A stretch of 64,000 bases of DNA from Agelaius tricolor (lineage: Eukaryota > Chordata > Aves > Passeriformes > Icteridae): NCBI GenBank assembly GCA_023055355.1, contig JALJCS010000055.1, positions 372,001 to 436,000 of the forward strand, written 5' to 3'. The notes beneath the pieces were generated by a model. That model did no database searches, was not told where the DNA came from, and saw nothing but the letters and a program-made list of their open reading frames with translations. Below are positions 1 to 13,300 of this stretch, one piece after another. The number at the start of each line of letters is the position of its first letter. The first letter of the stretch is position 1. Position numbers and translations under genes: made by a program.

Positions 1-3000
1 TCCCACAGAGGCTCCACAAGACTTTCAGTCAGGCTCCACATTTTTTCGGTCTGTGCAGAATACAAGTTTGAGAAACGCCATCCTGCTGCTGCAGGGCCCA
101 GAGGCCAAAGGCCTGTCCCGAAGCGCTTGGGCAGCTGAACTGGGAGGCAGGAGAACTGGGAGCAGCTGCTCCTACACCCAAAGCCCAGCCAAGCCCAAGT
201 GACTGCATTCCCCAGCTCAGCCTCAGCTGCTGCCCCCTTCTCACCATTGAGGGCTCCTCAATGAGCTTGAGAAGGGCCCTGAGGGCCAGGCGACGCTTCT
301 CCCTGCTCTCGCTCCGCAGCTGCCTCGACAAGATTTCCAGGACTCTGTTAGCACCCTGTTCACTCAAGTCCAGGCACTCGAGGACCTGGAAGGCACAGGG
401 CAGTGACAGGGGAGCCAGCCGGCAGGAGCCCGGAGCCGCACAGGGCTGGGCCTGGGCAGCAGCACAGGGCACGGGCACCGTCCCAGGCGGCTGTGTCTCC
501 GAGAGGGCAGAGAGCTAGGAGGCAGCTCAGCCAGGTCATGCTGGCCTTCAGGCTCACCTCCACAAGGAACGCCAGGGCGGGCAGCTCCCAGCGTGTCTCC
601 TGTGTGCTGAGCAGCCGGAGCAGGTAGCGAGCAATCTGGGACCGCAAGGGGATGGAGACACAGCACATCTCCCTGGCAGGAGAAAAAGGAGCCAAGACTG
701 TGGGCCAGGGGGACAAACCTCTGCCAGGACTGACTCACAGAGGTCTGGTCTTTCCCCAGAATCCTGCAAGGGGCCCTGGCCTATTTGGGAGGCAGCTCCT
801 GGTGGGCACCCTCCTCTCCCAGCGTTTTCCAGTCTGCTTGGCCATCCCTCAGTGACAAGGCCCTCTGGCCCACGACCTTGGGGACTGTGTGGGGCACCCT
901 AGGCACAGAGCACAAATGTCAGAGGCAGTGGGGAGAAGGGGGTCTCACCTGGCCAGCAGACCCACAGCATAGTGGTGGGTGTCAGCACACAGCAGCGTGT
1001 CCCAGCCACAATTGTGTTCCATTGCCACCACCACACCCTCATGCTGCGTTCGGCAGAGCAGGGACTTCAGGGTCCACACTGCAAACCTACGTGCAGAGCA
1101 AAGCCCAGGTCACACTGGCAGCACTGGCTCCTTGGCAGGCCACGTGGCAGGGACAGGAGGACTGGCATGGAGCACCTGTTGGGGCTGGTGGCAAGGCTGT
1201 ATCGCTCCTGGCATCCCTTCCAGAAGGTATTGACCTCCTCTGGCATATCCAGAGTGCTGAAGAACACTTGGAAGAGCAGATGCACAAATAGGCGGGGGAA
1301 ATAGACCGTCACTATATGTGGGACATGGGGCACCTGGAGGATCTTCCACATCACCGCAGTTGCCTGCAAAGGACAAAGCCCCCCGAGACAGCGCTCAGTG
1401 CTGAGGTGTCCGTGTGGCAGGGCCCGAGCTTGGCAGGGAGAGGCCCAGAGAGATGCAGGGGGAGCACGGGGCCTGCTGGGCCTGAAGCTGCCCCTGGGCC
1501 GGGTTTCAGGCCAGCGCCTGAGGCAGGCAGATGCAGTGGGGGAAGGAGGATGGAGAGCTGCTGGAGAGGCGGCCTTGGGGCCAGCAAAGGCCACTTGCAG
1601 AAACTCACAGCCAGGCCAAAGACACCCGTTTTGTCCCCATCAGAGGTGCACGTGCTGTGCTTGGGCCAGCTCCCCAGCACATCCAGGAGTATCAGCAGCG
1701 CCGGCTCTGCAGTCCTGGGCGAGCACATGATGCTCTTCCACATGGTCAAAGCAGCTCTGTGGGGTTAGAGCTCTGTCTCAGGGTGGTCTCAGACACAGCA
1801 CCGTGGCCTGGGCATCCCTAGGGGCCCGGGCTGACCACCAGCTCTGCCTCTGCCCACTGGCCCTCGCCAGCAGCACCCAGGCAGCCCAGCCCTGTGGGGA
1901 CAGAGCCCTGAGGGGCGGCAAGGGAGCATGGCAGCAGGCTCGGGGGCTGACGTGCCAGGGCTGGGAAAGGCAGCAGCCAGACGGCCCTGGAACTCTCTGT
2001 TGGTCAGACACCTGGGCCAGGCGGTACAGGGTGATGGGCTGGGGAGGCCTGAGCCCTCTGGGCAGGTGGGCCCCATACCTGTCACAGGACGGGGCCACAC
2101 GCAGCAGCGTCATGACTACATCAGTGGGCTGTGCTTTGGTGAGATCCAGCAGGGTCCTGTTCAGCCTGTGCTCAGCAAACCGATTGGCCAGGAGCCACTG
2201 GTGGATGTACCTGACCAGGCCGGGCACCTGGAGAAGGCATGGGGAGACTTGGAAAGCTGCCAGAGGGAGGAATGTGCCCAGCTTCTCCAAAGAAGTGCTT
2301 CCCTTCCCACCCCACTGCCACGGCCTCAAGGAGTTACAGTGACAAGCAGGCGTGGCTTGGGAGGCCAAGCAATTCCTGGGAGGATCAAACCCTGGCCACA
2401 GGCTGCTTACTTGCTTTGGATTGGAAAAGCCCTCCTCTACCAGCATATCCAGCAGGGCAGCACTGGTATTGGTTTTGAAGATGTGCGAATATGCTCTGAG
2501 CCCAGTTCCCATGGGGCTGGTCTCTTCCTCCCGAATTCTCTTGATGAATTTGCAAACGAGCTGTAGGAGAAGGGCAAGAAGCCAGGGATGTTGCAGGGAA
2601 TGCTCCAAGTGCAGTGACAGCAGGCCCAGCCCAGGTGGGGATGGCTGCAGGTACCTGCGCTGTTCTGCGGAAGAGGCCACGGGAGGGCTCCTGCTCTTGT
2701 GTGCGCTCCAGGGCTGCACCTGGCAAAGAGCGAGCGCAGCCAGAGCTGAGGGGCTGCGGGAGAGAGGCCGGAGAACACAGCCCAGCCCTGCGCTCCCCAG
2801 GCAGGGAGAGCCCCGGGATGCCCCAGGGGATGGAGCATGGCCACTGCGGGGTGTCTGCCCGGCCCCTTTTCTGTCCTCTCCATGGGCATGGCCCAGGGGA
2901 TGGTACGGCATGGCATGGCATGGCATGGCATGGCATGGCATGGCATGGCATGGCATGGCATGGCATGCAATGTCACCAAGCTGGCTGCAGGCACCAACCC

Positions 3001-3716
3001 TGTGGCCCAGCTCTGCCACTCACCCTCCTGTGGCAGCTCAAATGACACCACCTCTTCAGTCTCCTGTGCTGGGGCAGCTCTAGGGACTTCCTCCTCCTCC
3101 ACCCAGGCCAGCTTGGGCACTCTTGGGGGTCTCTGTTCCATGTCTTCTTCATCCCTGTTCCATTCTGTCCATGGGAACATTCCCAGGAGATGGGATGGGA
3201 TGAGATGAGATGAGATGAGATGAGATGAGATGAGATGAGATGGGATGGGATGCAATGGGATGCCATGGGATGCAATGGGATGCCATGGGATGCAATGGCG
3301 CCAAGCCCCTGTGGCCCAGCTCTGCCACTCACCCTCCTGTGGCGGCTCGAATGGCACCACCTCTTCAGTCAGTGCTGGGGCAGCTCCAGGGCCTTCTTCC
3401 TCCTCCTCCACCCAGGCCAGCTTGGGCACTCTTGGGGGTCTCTGTTCCATGTCTTCTTCATCCCTGTTCCATTCTGTCCATGGGAACATCCCCAGGAGAT
3501 GGGATGGGATGGGATGGGATGGGATGGGATGCGATGTTGCCATGCTGGCTGCAGGCACCAACCCTGTGGCCCAGCTCTGCCACTCACCTTCCTGCAGCAG
3601 CTCAAACGGCACCACCTCTTCGGTTTCCTGTGCTGGGGCAGCTCCAGGACCTTCTTCCTTCTCTTCCACCCAGGCCAGCTTGGGCATTCTTGGGGGTCTC
3701 TGCTCCATGTCAGTGA
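1..3716 (-). CDS. Maestro heat-like repeat (MROH)-like gene, partial, multi-exon
   Basis: HEAT-repeat protein of the MROH family, which is heavily amplified in songbirds; molecular function is poorly known. Minus-strand exons read from splice signals and homology-like content: 3588-3716, 3333-3473, 3024-3164, 2655-2719, 2411-2560, 2079-2227, 1609-1756, 1176-1363, 949-1086, 558-672, 245-385 and 1-50 (continues off the left edge). Every junction I checked has a GT donor and an AG acceptor, and codon phase carries through all of them without a stop. Recognisable stretches include VPGLVRYIHQWLLANRF (about 2227-2177), FAVWTLKSLLC (about 1085) and VLECLDLSEQGANRVLEIL (about 385). Consistent phasing over a dozen exons argues for a functional or very recently functional copy. 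The 5' end is not identified; it should lie upstream of 3716, where a minisatellite starts. The exact family member (MROH2B-like or MROH7-like) cannot be settled by eye. Confidence 0.8.
2907..2967. repeat. (TGGCA)n microsatellite
   Basis: About twelve near-perfect TGGCA units in the intron downstream of the triplicated MROH exons. Confidence 0.95.
3187..3297. repeat. (TGAGA/TGGGA)n array grading into a 20-bp repeat
   Basis: TGGGA and about nine TGAGA units, then repeats of a 20-bp compound (tgggatgcaatgggatgcca). It lies in the intron between the second and third MROH exon copies. Confidence 0.9.
3497..3532. repeat. (TGGGA)n microsatellite
   Basis: About six to seven TGGGA units in the intron between the first and second MROH exon copies. 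It occupies the same relative position as the other two arrays. Confidence 0.9.
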
Positions 3717-3734
3717 CTGGATTTGTGGCTACTT

Positions 3735-4078
3735 GCAGGAGAGATGCCTCAGAAAAGCTCCGAGTCAGCAAGTCCTGCAGTGGTGCCTGGAAGGCACCTT
3801 CAAGAGAGAAGCCTCAGGGAGGCTACAGGACAGCAAGTCCTGCACTCTGGTCTCGAGGGCTCTGGCCACCAGGACAGGAGACTCCTGTCAACGATTGTGG
3901 TCTGGCCTCGAGGGCACTGGCGGCAGGGATGGGAGATGCCTCTGGGGCACCAAGTCCTACACTCTGCCCTTGAGGGCACCTGCAGAAGAGAAGCCTTGGG
4001 AAGGCCACGGGTCAGCAAGTCCTGTGGTCTGGCCTCGAGCTCAGCTGCAGGAACAACGCCTCGGAAAGGCTCCGGGTG
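3735..4078. repeat. Minisatellite, about 63-65 bp unit
   Basis: Five to six diverged copies of a unit with the core gagaagcctc..aggct..gggtcagcaagtcctgc..tctggcctcgagggcacctgcag. It lies just upstream (in gene direction) of the first identified MROH exon. It is largely open on the minus strand, so part of it could be a repeat-encoding 5' exon, but I see no clear splice signal. Confidence 0.7.
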
Positions 4079-7000
4079 GGACAGGAACGAGGGCACTGTG
4101 CGGGGGCTCCTCACGGCACCGCTCTGTCCCGTCCTGTCCCATCGCGTGCTCCGAGCACTGTGGTGTGCTCTTGTCACCGCCAGCTCCTGTGTCACCATGT
4201 GTCACAAAGGGCCCTTGGACACCCGTTCTATGCCACAGTGACCGTGCTGCACCGTGTCACAAAGGGCCCCTGCACACACTGCGCCCTGCCCTGGGGCCGC
4301 CCCCAGCCCAGCCAAAGTGGCCCAGGCTGGAAGGAATGCCTGGCCCCAGGTGTCTAAGGCAGCCTGACAGGATCTTTAGGAAGCGCTCAGAGCATCAGCA
4401 AACGCTGCCCTGCTCTGTGGGCTCAGGGCAGCAGAAGGAGACCCAGGGCTGCCGACACAGCCGTGCTGGGAAGGGCACGGGGCCTTCCAGGGAAGCTGGC
4501 ACGGCCTCCTTGGGCCACCTCCTGGCCGGTGGCCATCCTAAACCCACGGGTGTGACACAGACAAGGAATGTGTGGGCCAGGGCACGAATGCTGCTCTGAG
4601 CCCTGGGGCCCGGGCAGCGCTGACAGCAGCAGCTGTGGCAGAGTCCCCGCCCAAGCAGAGCTGCCACCCCCCGAGCCCTGGCAGCGCTGGTGCCCATCTC
4701 CTGCCCCAGAGACCTGTGCCCCCGGGGGGCTTCTGTGCCACAGGGAGCCAAAGCCCATGTGCATTGGGGACTGATGGCAGCAGCACCTGGAGGAACTGCT
4801 GGCAAGACTTGGTCTCTGTCAGAAGCTCTTACTCTGTGCTGGAATTATTTTCTCATTGAAGTCATTTCCTGCACCACAAAAACATCTTGGCCATGAAGAC
4901 ACAGAAGAATCTGGCATTAAGGAATCCTCACTTCAGGAAAGTTTTACTTCCCATTGCTCAGCTCAAGTAGTTCCAAAATTTGCAAACTTCCCAAATTTAT
5001 TGGGATGGCCTGAGAATGTGACTGGTCTACAAGTTTGCGTCCCATCCTGAAGCATTTGCAACTCATTTGCCTTATCATCCATTGAATGTCACTTTACAAA
5101 ACATAACACTACAGAGAGCCAAAAAGAAGACCATTCTTTGTTTTGCAAATGGATTTTGATGAAGGGATTATCATCTCCTAATTTTCTTAAGGAATAAAAG
5201 CTCTCAAGGAATGAAAGACCACTCAGTGTTACAAGAGTAACCCAAACAAATGAGTAGATGGCAAAAGGGCTGATCCTCCCCCAGTACAGATATCTAAGTG
5301 GCCAATAAAGTACAGCTCTCCCCTCTTGTTCCCTGCAGGGGAAAAAGGACCATGAATAGAAATAGTCACAGATATTCTTTCTGCCCTCCATAACCAAAGC
5401 TGTGCCGAACCACAGATGCTGCCTTCAAACTGACTCAAATTCCAGCCCAGACCTCTCACCTTCCAGACAACTCCTTCCCCAACACCCCACCAACACCCAC
5501 CCCACAAACTTCAACACAGAAGCCCTCAACACCCCACCAGGAGCCCCAGCTGTCCCTGTCCCTCTGCAGAGCTTTCCCACCCTCCAGCAGACGCCCTGGC
5601 TCCCTGCACGTGCCGTGGGATGGCACTCAGGAGGATCTGCTCCAAGGCCTTCCTGGTGGCAGCTCAGGCTGCCAGGCCTGTGGTTCCTGGATCACCCTTC
5701 CCAGTGAGCCTTCCTGGGCACGGCTGTTCCATGGGCACCTCTGCGCTCAGCTCGGACTGCTCCACTCAACCAGGGCTGCTGGGAAAGGATCCAGAGCAGC
5801 CTGGCCAGCTCTTTCTCCAGCTCCCTCTTCACTCTTGGGGGAGGTAGAACATTGCACAGGAAAGCAACTGGTGCCACAAGAGTGGGCAGCATCAGGCAGC
5901 TCTGGGGAGGTGCCTCAGCACTGCTGTATCCTGAGGGAACACTGCTTGCCATCCCCTGTGTGTATCTGCAAAAGCTTCAAATCAGCTGCCTTAGCTTCCA
6001 GGGCCCTCTTGGCCAGCATCCTGACGTGGGTGCAGGGCTGCTGCCAGGCACTGCTGGGACCCAGCGGGACAGGACCGGCTGTCTCGTGTCCACGGAGCAG
6101 CCCTGACACAGCCAGGGCCATGCCGAAAGCAGACAAACGCTCACAGGTCAGCAGAGAGGAGCAAGGAGCACTGGGCTCCTCTCAGGGGATCTCAGCTGGG
6201 CTCACTCCACCACACGCCCCCATTTGAAGGCCTGCTGATGCCCAGCTGCCAGAAATGCCCACCTTGTTCTCTCCAAGATGCACGGGGAGAGCCAATGAGC
6301 AGGACACCTCACCTTGGGAGGCCTTTTCTGAGTGCAGGCACACACCAAGATCAGCCAAGGCTCTCCACGCTGCCTGGCCCACACAGCCCAGCTCTGTGCT
6401 GGCCCTGGGCCACAGCAGCTCCCACCAAGCAGGAGGCAAATGCATTTTGCCAAGAGATGAAACACAGCAGTCAGAGAAGATGTGAAAAGTGTGTGTGTAA
6501 AGGCCTTTTAATTCACAGCTCTCACAGAGAGCTTTGGGGCTTGTGGCTGGACAGAGATGCTCCTGCTCACACCTCTGTCCAAACGGGGGGTAGCACATCC
6601 TGCTGCAGGTGCTTGGCTTGGTCTCTGCAGGTCCAGGTAGATGCCAAACCTGCTCTTCACAGCCTTCTCCCTTGCCCTGCCCCTCTGCCAAGTGCAACAG
6701 GCCTCAAGGACTTAAAGGAGCACAGAGAGCCAAAGGGGGACACTCACACCTGCCTCACTAGGAGCTCCCTGGGAAGCACTTTCCTTGAGAAGCAAGCCCC
6801 TTTCCTCCAAAGGCATTTCCCCAAATGTGTGGCTTTCCTGGGTGACATCAACACACCCTTAAGAAAAGCTGTAAAGGCTGAATGACTCCAGGTCCTTTCA
6901 GGACAGGCACTCCAGCTCTAGCTCATATTCCCCCAAGTGTGTGTCCAGGGGGAGGTTCAGATGTGCACCCCAGGCCCTCTACAAACAGAAGCTGCCTGCT

Positions 7001-8631
7001 GCCTCTTCCCCTGCCTCAACTCCTGCCTGTGCTCACAGCACCAAAACCAGGCTGTTCCCAGCCAGAGCCCAGAGCCCTGTCCCCACAGGACGCTCTTGCC
7101 AGCACCTTCCAGGACTCTCTGCTGTGCACACAGCGCTTTTCATGCCTGCTCTCAACAGGCTTTGGAACACAGAGCACAACCTGGCTGGCTCTGCCACCAG
7201 CACAGCCCAAACACAGGCGGAGGAAGGAGCAGCAGGGGTTGATTTGCGGCCATGCCCAAGAGAAACTGGAAGGGTGCCCTCCCTCTGGTCTCCCTTGGTT
7301 GGCTTTCTGACTGGCTCTCAGCCTGGGGCTGCCATTCCTCACTTGTGGGGACCAGAACCACAGCCGGGATCCCGGCACTGCCTGACAGCGCTCCGGGCAC
7401 CGGCACGGCCGTGTGTCTGAGTCTCGGGCACCGTGCTGCTGCTTCATTTGCCCTTAGGCACAGCCAGAGCTCCCTGCTAAGCCTGGATGGTCTCTGGTTC
7501 TGCCCTCTTCCTGATCCAGTGCAGGGATGGAGCACTGCTGTGCTTTCAGGAAGCTATTCTTGAAACCTTCCAGCATTTCAAGCGCCTTTGCCCTCCATAG
7601 ATGCTTGCCATAGAATCCCTCACAGCTGGGTGCAGAGCATCTTCAGGTTTGCTCTTCTGAAGTCCAGGGGCTCCGAGGTGCTCAGATCTGGAACTGCACA
7701 GTGTTGTGGTACTGGACCTACAGCATAGGGACCTTTCCAGCCTGACCCGCCCTTGTTCCTCTGTGTCTGTGCACAAAACACGACCTGAGAGAGAACGGCA
7801 ACTGGGACCTGTGTGTCCCAGGGCCCCGGATTTGCATCACTCCACCTCCACAGAGATACAGGTAAAGTGAGTAAGCCAAGCTGTTTATTAATGGAAGGCG
7901 AAGCAAAGGGATGAGCTGGAAGGGAAGAAAGGGGATGGGCAGGGTCTGAGGGCTGGAGGGAGGGAGCTGTCAACAGGGAGGGAGAAGGCAGGAGCTATGG
8001 GAGCTTCCCACAGGCTCAGTTGTGCCAGTCATCAGCTGTGCCTGGAACTCCAGCTGATCCCCTCTGGTCTCCAGGTGGTCTCACCTTCCAAGGGATCTGG
8101 AGGTCTTAAAGAGACACTGGTTCTTCTGAGCCAGCAGATGAGAGTTCTGCAGCTCTTCCCTCAAATATCACCTGAACAAATGTGTTTATGCAGGAGGGGC
8201 TGTTGTCTTCACTCAGGGCTTGAAGGGCTGGAAGAGAGAGCAACAGAGCCACAGTCAGAACCTGGATGTGCAGGAATCCAAGGAGACCTTCCTGCCAGAG
8301 CCATCCCACCCAGCTCTTGCCATGGCTGCAAGAGAGGAGAGGCCAAGGGGATCAGCTGCAAAGTGCCGGCCATGAATCCCCCTGCCCGCATCCCTGAAAT
8401 CTCTGTGTGCTCTGCCCACGCCACCCCTGGTCCACACAAGGAGCAAAGCCCACCGCAGCCGGGGCAGGGATTGCAGCTCCCTGCCCAGGCATTGCAGCTC
8501 CCCAAGCCAGCCCCTGCTGACAGCCCACTGCCCTCATCACCCTCACAGAGGGCCTGGAGCTCTTCCTTCTGCCCCATCAGCAGCACCCAGGCAATCCCTG
8601 GGAACACAGGCTAACCATAACTAAGGCTGCT
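4079..8631. other. No gene recognised
   Basis: Mixed GC-rich and moderately AT-rich sequence. Open frames here are short, overlap on both strands and show no family I recognise. There is no clear LTR, LINE end or RNA gene. It may include unidentified 5' exons or promoter of the minus-strand MROH gene, or the lost 5' end of the ERVL element downstream. Confidence 0.5.
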
Positions 8632-10211
8632 GTGGCTGTTATCCAGTTTGCTTTATGGCTTAATGAGGTGAGGAATTCATGGATTTTTACCTTCCTCTGG
8701 AAGGCAGGCACATGGATTCAGAGCTATCACACACAGAGTGTATGGTTTTGGGGTTACTTTAATAATGGTACTTACTGTGAGGAAATGACACAGGGGCAAA
8801 TTTTTTCCCAGCTCTTCACCCAGCTCTTTGGGTCTGCCCCACCAGTTTTCAAAGGGTTCAGATCCACTCTAAATGCTAATGATATCATACAGTGGTCAGT
8901 GTTGCTGATAGGCCTGTTACATTTAGCATTCAGAGATAAGGGAAGATTAACTTGGATAACCATGCTGACACCTGCCCCAGAGACAAGGGATGCTGCTGCC
9001 CCAGAGCCTGACCCTGCCCCACAGCCCACCTCAGAAATGAACCACCCAGGCTGGATGAGGGTTCTAATGAAAGAGATGGGCCAGATGCTGAAGGAGCACA
9101 TTTCCACAGCTGGTGAAAAGCCTCCCCCTGCCTCAAAGAGGGAGAGTCTGATGGTGCAGCAGTGGAACCCGCAGATGTTACAACTGTCCAGGTTCCAGCT
9201 GAACTGCAAAGGCAGTCACAGCCAGCAGCAGTCACCCTGGTGGAAACAAGGAGATCTAAGATGAAAGCAGAGCACCCAGATGAGGATATGAAAGGAGGGC
9301 CTTCACAACCGCCAGGAGAGGCAACAGTTGAGGTCATCACCAAGTCCCTGACGTACGAAAGTCTCCGTAATCTGCACAAAGACATTGTACAACAGGGATG
9401 TGAGGCTTATACAACCTGGCTACTTTGGGTCTGGGACCTTATGGGTACAGGTGTCCAGCTGGATGGTGGTGAGGCAAGGAATTTGGGACACTTGACTCAG
9501 GACTCAGGTATGAATCCAATTTTTGTAAGGGAGCCAGGATTCCTTTCCCTCTGTGAGCGGCTTTTAATGAGTGTCAGAGAGAGCTTTGTCCACAGGGAGA
9601 GAATGCAGGAGCAGCACCATAGAATGCACTAGAAGACTCTTGAGGAAGGGATCCAACAGCTGAGAGAAGTGGCAGTATTGGAGGTACTCTTTGGGAGGGA
9701 TGGACAACATGATAATGACCCAGACAAGGTCAGGTGCACAGGGCAAATGTTGTGGAGTCTGGCAAATCTGGGGCCATCTCAATACACCACCCTCATTGCA
9801 ACGATTAATGCCAATAACAAACGAGAGTCAATGGGTTCTGTTGCCAACAAGCTTAGAAATTATGAGAGTATGATCAATGGCCCGATGCAGGCTCATGTCG
9901 CTGCCGTGGTCCAAGAACTCAGAGAGGAGATGAGGGAGATGAGGGAGGAGGTGAGGAGGAACAGTTCCCACATTGCACCAGTGCGAGTCACAGGCCCCAG
10001 AGTCAGAGCCCAACGTCCCCCAGCAAGAGAGAGAGGGTGCAGCCCACAGGCTGACCTGTGGTTCTTTCTGCGTGACCATGGGGAAGACATGGGAAGGTGG
10101 GATGGAAAACCCATTTCTGTCCTGGCAGCACGGGTGCATCAGCTCAAGGAGGGAAACACTAATCGAGGGAACTCCAGTAAAGTGAAGGTAGCCTCAACCT
10201 CCCATGACTGA
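8632..10211 (+). pseudogene. ERVL gag remnant
   Basis: Three partly overlapping open segments (8632-9264, 9162-9632, 9669-10211) together form a gag-like polyprotein with a proline-rich stretch and a coiled-coil-prone segment (ELREEMREMREEVRR, near 9917-9961). A frame change near 9160-9264 and a stop near 9630 break it. No zinc knuckle is visible. Confidence 0.65.
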
Positions 10212-10328
10212 GCTGCTGAGTATGATCTGTCAGATCCCCTTGAAGGAACCTCTACCATGTATGCCCAGGGTTAGAGGGGCCCTGCCTCTAACCAGGAAGA
10301 GACACGGGAAAACTGGATTTTCTGGACG

Positions 10329-13300
10329 GTGTGGATCCGATGGCCTGGCGCATCAGAGCCACAAAAATACGATGTCTTAGTTGATACTGGTGTGCAGTGT
10401 ACCCTGATACCATCAGGACATGTGAGGGCAGAACCTGTTTCCATTGCCGGGGTGATGGGGGGATCACAGCAATTGACCCTGTTGGGAGCCCAGGTGAGCC
10501 TGACTGGGAAGGAGTGGCAGAAACATCCTATTGTGACTGGCCCAGAGGCCCCGTGTATTCTGGGCATAGATTTCCTCCAGAATGGCTGTTACAAAGACCC
10601 AAAGGGACTCAGATGGGCTTTTGGAATAGCTGCTGTAGAGGCTGAGAACATCAAGCAGTTAAACACTTTGCCTGGACTATCAGAAAGCCCATCTGTGGTA
10701 GGACTCCTGAAGGTGGAAGAGCAACGAGTGCCAATTGCCACCTCGACAGTGCACCGCCAGCAATACTGAACAAATTGAGATGCCGTGATCCTCATCCATA
10801 AAATGATCCATGAGCTGGAGAGCCAAGGGGTGGTCAGCAAGACCCACTCACCCTTCAACAGCCCCATCTGGCCTGTGTGCAAGTCTGACAGAGAATGGAG
10901 ATTGACTGTGGACTATTGTGCCTTGAATGAAGCGACTCCACCGCTGAGCGTTGCTGTGCCGGACATGCTGGAACTCCAGTATGAGCTGGAGTCCAAGGCA
11001 GCAAAGTGCTTTGCCACTATAGACATTGCTAACGTGTTTGTCTCTATTCCTCTGGCAGCAGAATGCAGGCCTCAGTTTGCTTTAACCTGGAGGGCCGTGC
11101 AGTGTACCTGGAACCGACTGCCCCAGTGGTGGAAGCACAGCCCCATCATCTGCCATGGACTGATCCAGGCTGCACTGGAAAAGGGTGAAGTTCCAGAACA
11201 CCTGCAGTACATTGATGACATCATAGTGTGGGGGAACACAGCAATGGAAGTGTTTGAGAAAGGAGAGAGGATCATCAGGATTCTGCTATCAAGAAGAGTA
11301 AAGTCAAGGGACCTGTCCGGGAGATCCAGTTCCTGGGAGTGAAGTGGCAAGATGGACGGCGTCAGATTCCCACTGAGGTCATCAACAAAATCACCGCAAT
11401 GTTTCCACCAACTAGCAAGAAGGAAACACAAGCTTTCCTGGATGCCATAGGTTTTTGGAGGATGCACATTCCCAAATACAGTCAGATTGTGAGCCCTCTC
11501 TACCTGGTCACCCGTAAGAAGAACACTTTCCACTGGGGCCCTGAGCAGCAACAAGCCTTTGTCCAGATCAAGCAGGAGATCGCTCATGTGGTTGCCCTTG
11601 GGCCCAGTCAGGACAGGACCAGATGTGAAGAACGTGCTCTACTCTGCAGCTGGGAGCCATGGCTTGTCCTGGAGCCTTTGGCAGAAGGTGCCTGGGGAGA
11701 CTCGAGGTCGACCACTGGGATTTTGGAGTCAAAGCTACAGAGGGTCCGAAGCCAACTACACTCCAACAGAGAAGGAAATCTTGGCTGCCTGTGAAGGAGT
11801 CCAGGCTGCCTCAGAGGTGATTGGCACAGAAGCACAACTCCTTCTGGCACCCCGACTACCAGTGCTGGGGTGGATGTTCAAAGGAAAGGTTCTCACCACG
11901 CCACTGACGCTACATGGAGCAAATGGATTGCTGTTATCACACAGCGCGCCCATATTGGAAACCTGAATCGCCTTGGGATTCTGGAGATAATTACAAACTG
12001 GCTGGAAGGTGAGAATTTTGGTCTGACTGATGAAGAGGAACAAGAACCAGTAACATGTGCTGAAGAAGCTCCTCCCTATAACCAGCTGCCCCCAGAGGAA
12101 ACACGCTACACTCTTTTCACTGACAGTTCCTGTCGCATCGTAGGGATGAACAGGAAGTGGAAAGCAGCCGTATGGAGCCCCACACGACAGGTCGTAGAGG
12201 CCACTGAAGGAGAAGGTGGATCAAGTCAACTTGCAGAACCCAAAGCTGTTCGGCTGGCCCTGGACATTGCAAAAAGAGAGAGAAATGGCCAAACCTCTAC
12301 CTTTATACTGATTCATGGGTGGTAGCCAATGCTCTGTGGGGATGGCTGGAAAGGTGGAAAGAGGCCAGCTGGCAGCGTAGGAGAAAACCGATCTGGGCTG
12401 CTGATGAATGGAAAGACATTGCCACTGGGTTGGAGAAGCTGCCTGTGAATGTCCGCGATGTAGATGCCCATGTCCCCAAGAGTTGGGCTAATGAGGAACA
12501 CCAAAACAACGAGCAGGTAAATTAGGCACCAAGAATAGAGGTGTCAAAGATAGACTTAGATTGGCAACAGAAGGGGGAGTTGTTCCCAGCTCGATGGGCC
12601 CATGATGCCTCAGGCCATCAGGGCAGAGATGCCACCAATAAGTGGGCATAAGACCGAGGGGTGGAATTAACCATGGACAGTATTTCTCAGGTTATCCATG
12701 ACTGTGAGACGTGTGCTGCCATCAAGCAGGCCAAGTGAGTGAAGCCCCTATGGTATGGTGCGCAGTGGTCCAAGTACAAGTATGGGGAGGCCTGGCAGAT
12801 TGACTACATCACACTGCCCCAGACACGCCAGGGCAAGTGCCACGTGCTGACCATGGTGGAAGCCACCACTGGATGGTTGGAGACCTACCCTGTGGCTCAT
12901 GCAACTGCCTGGAACACCATCCTGGGCCTGGAAAAGCAAATCCTGTGGAGACATGGCACCCCTGAGAGAATTGAGTCAGACAGTGAGACCCATTTTAAGA
13001 ATGGCCTTATCAACACCTGGGGCCAGGGAACATGGCATTGAATGGATCTATCATATCCCCTACCATGCACCAGCTGCTGGGAAAGTTGAATGGTGCAATG
13101 GACTACTTAAAACTACCCTGAAAGCACTCAGGGGGAGAACTTTTAGAAATTGAGAAATGAACCTAGCAAAAGCCACCTAGATAGTCAACAGCAGAAAGTC
13201 CATAAATCGAGCTGGTCCTGCCCAGTCTAAACCCCTGCACACAGTAGATGGTGATAAAGTCCCTGTTGTACACATGAAAGGTATTTTAGGAAAGACTGTT

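Larger units (their letters stand above)
3024..3716 (-). repeat. Tandem triplication of one MROH exon with its flanking intron
   Basis: Three copies of an acidic exon containing DMEQRPPR.PKLAWVEE lie at 3588-3716, 3333-3473 and 3024-3164. The donor context is the same in each (complement of ccactcac). Each exon starts and ends in phase 1 (129, 141 and 141 nt), so extra copies do not disturb the frame. The two downstream copies use a different acceptor context from the upstream copy. Copy spacing is 255 and 309 bp; the difference comes largely from pentanucleotide arrays in the introns. Confidence 0.8.

Noticed and set aside
1778..3019. 413-codon minus-strand frame
   Set aside because: It reads through introns of the MROH gene. 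Only the exon parts resemble the family.
2907..3532. Possible CRISPR-like or telomeric repeats
   Set aside because: Simple pentanucleotide arrays with no spacers, in vertebrate DNA.
5089..7500. Several 80-170 codon frames on both strands
   Set aside because: They overlap one another, lack recognisable domains and have no consistent splice signals.
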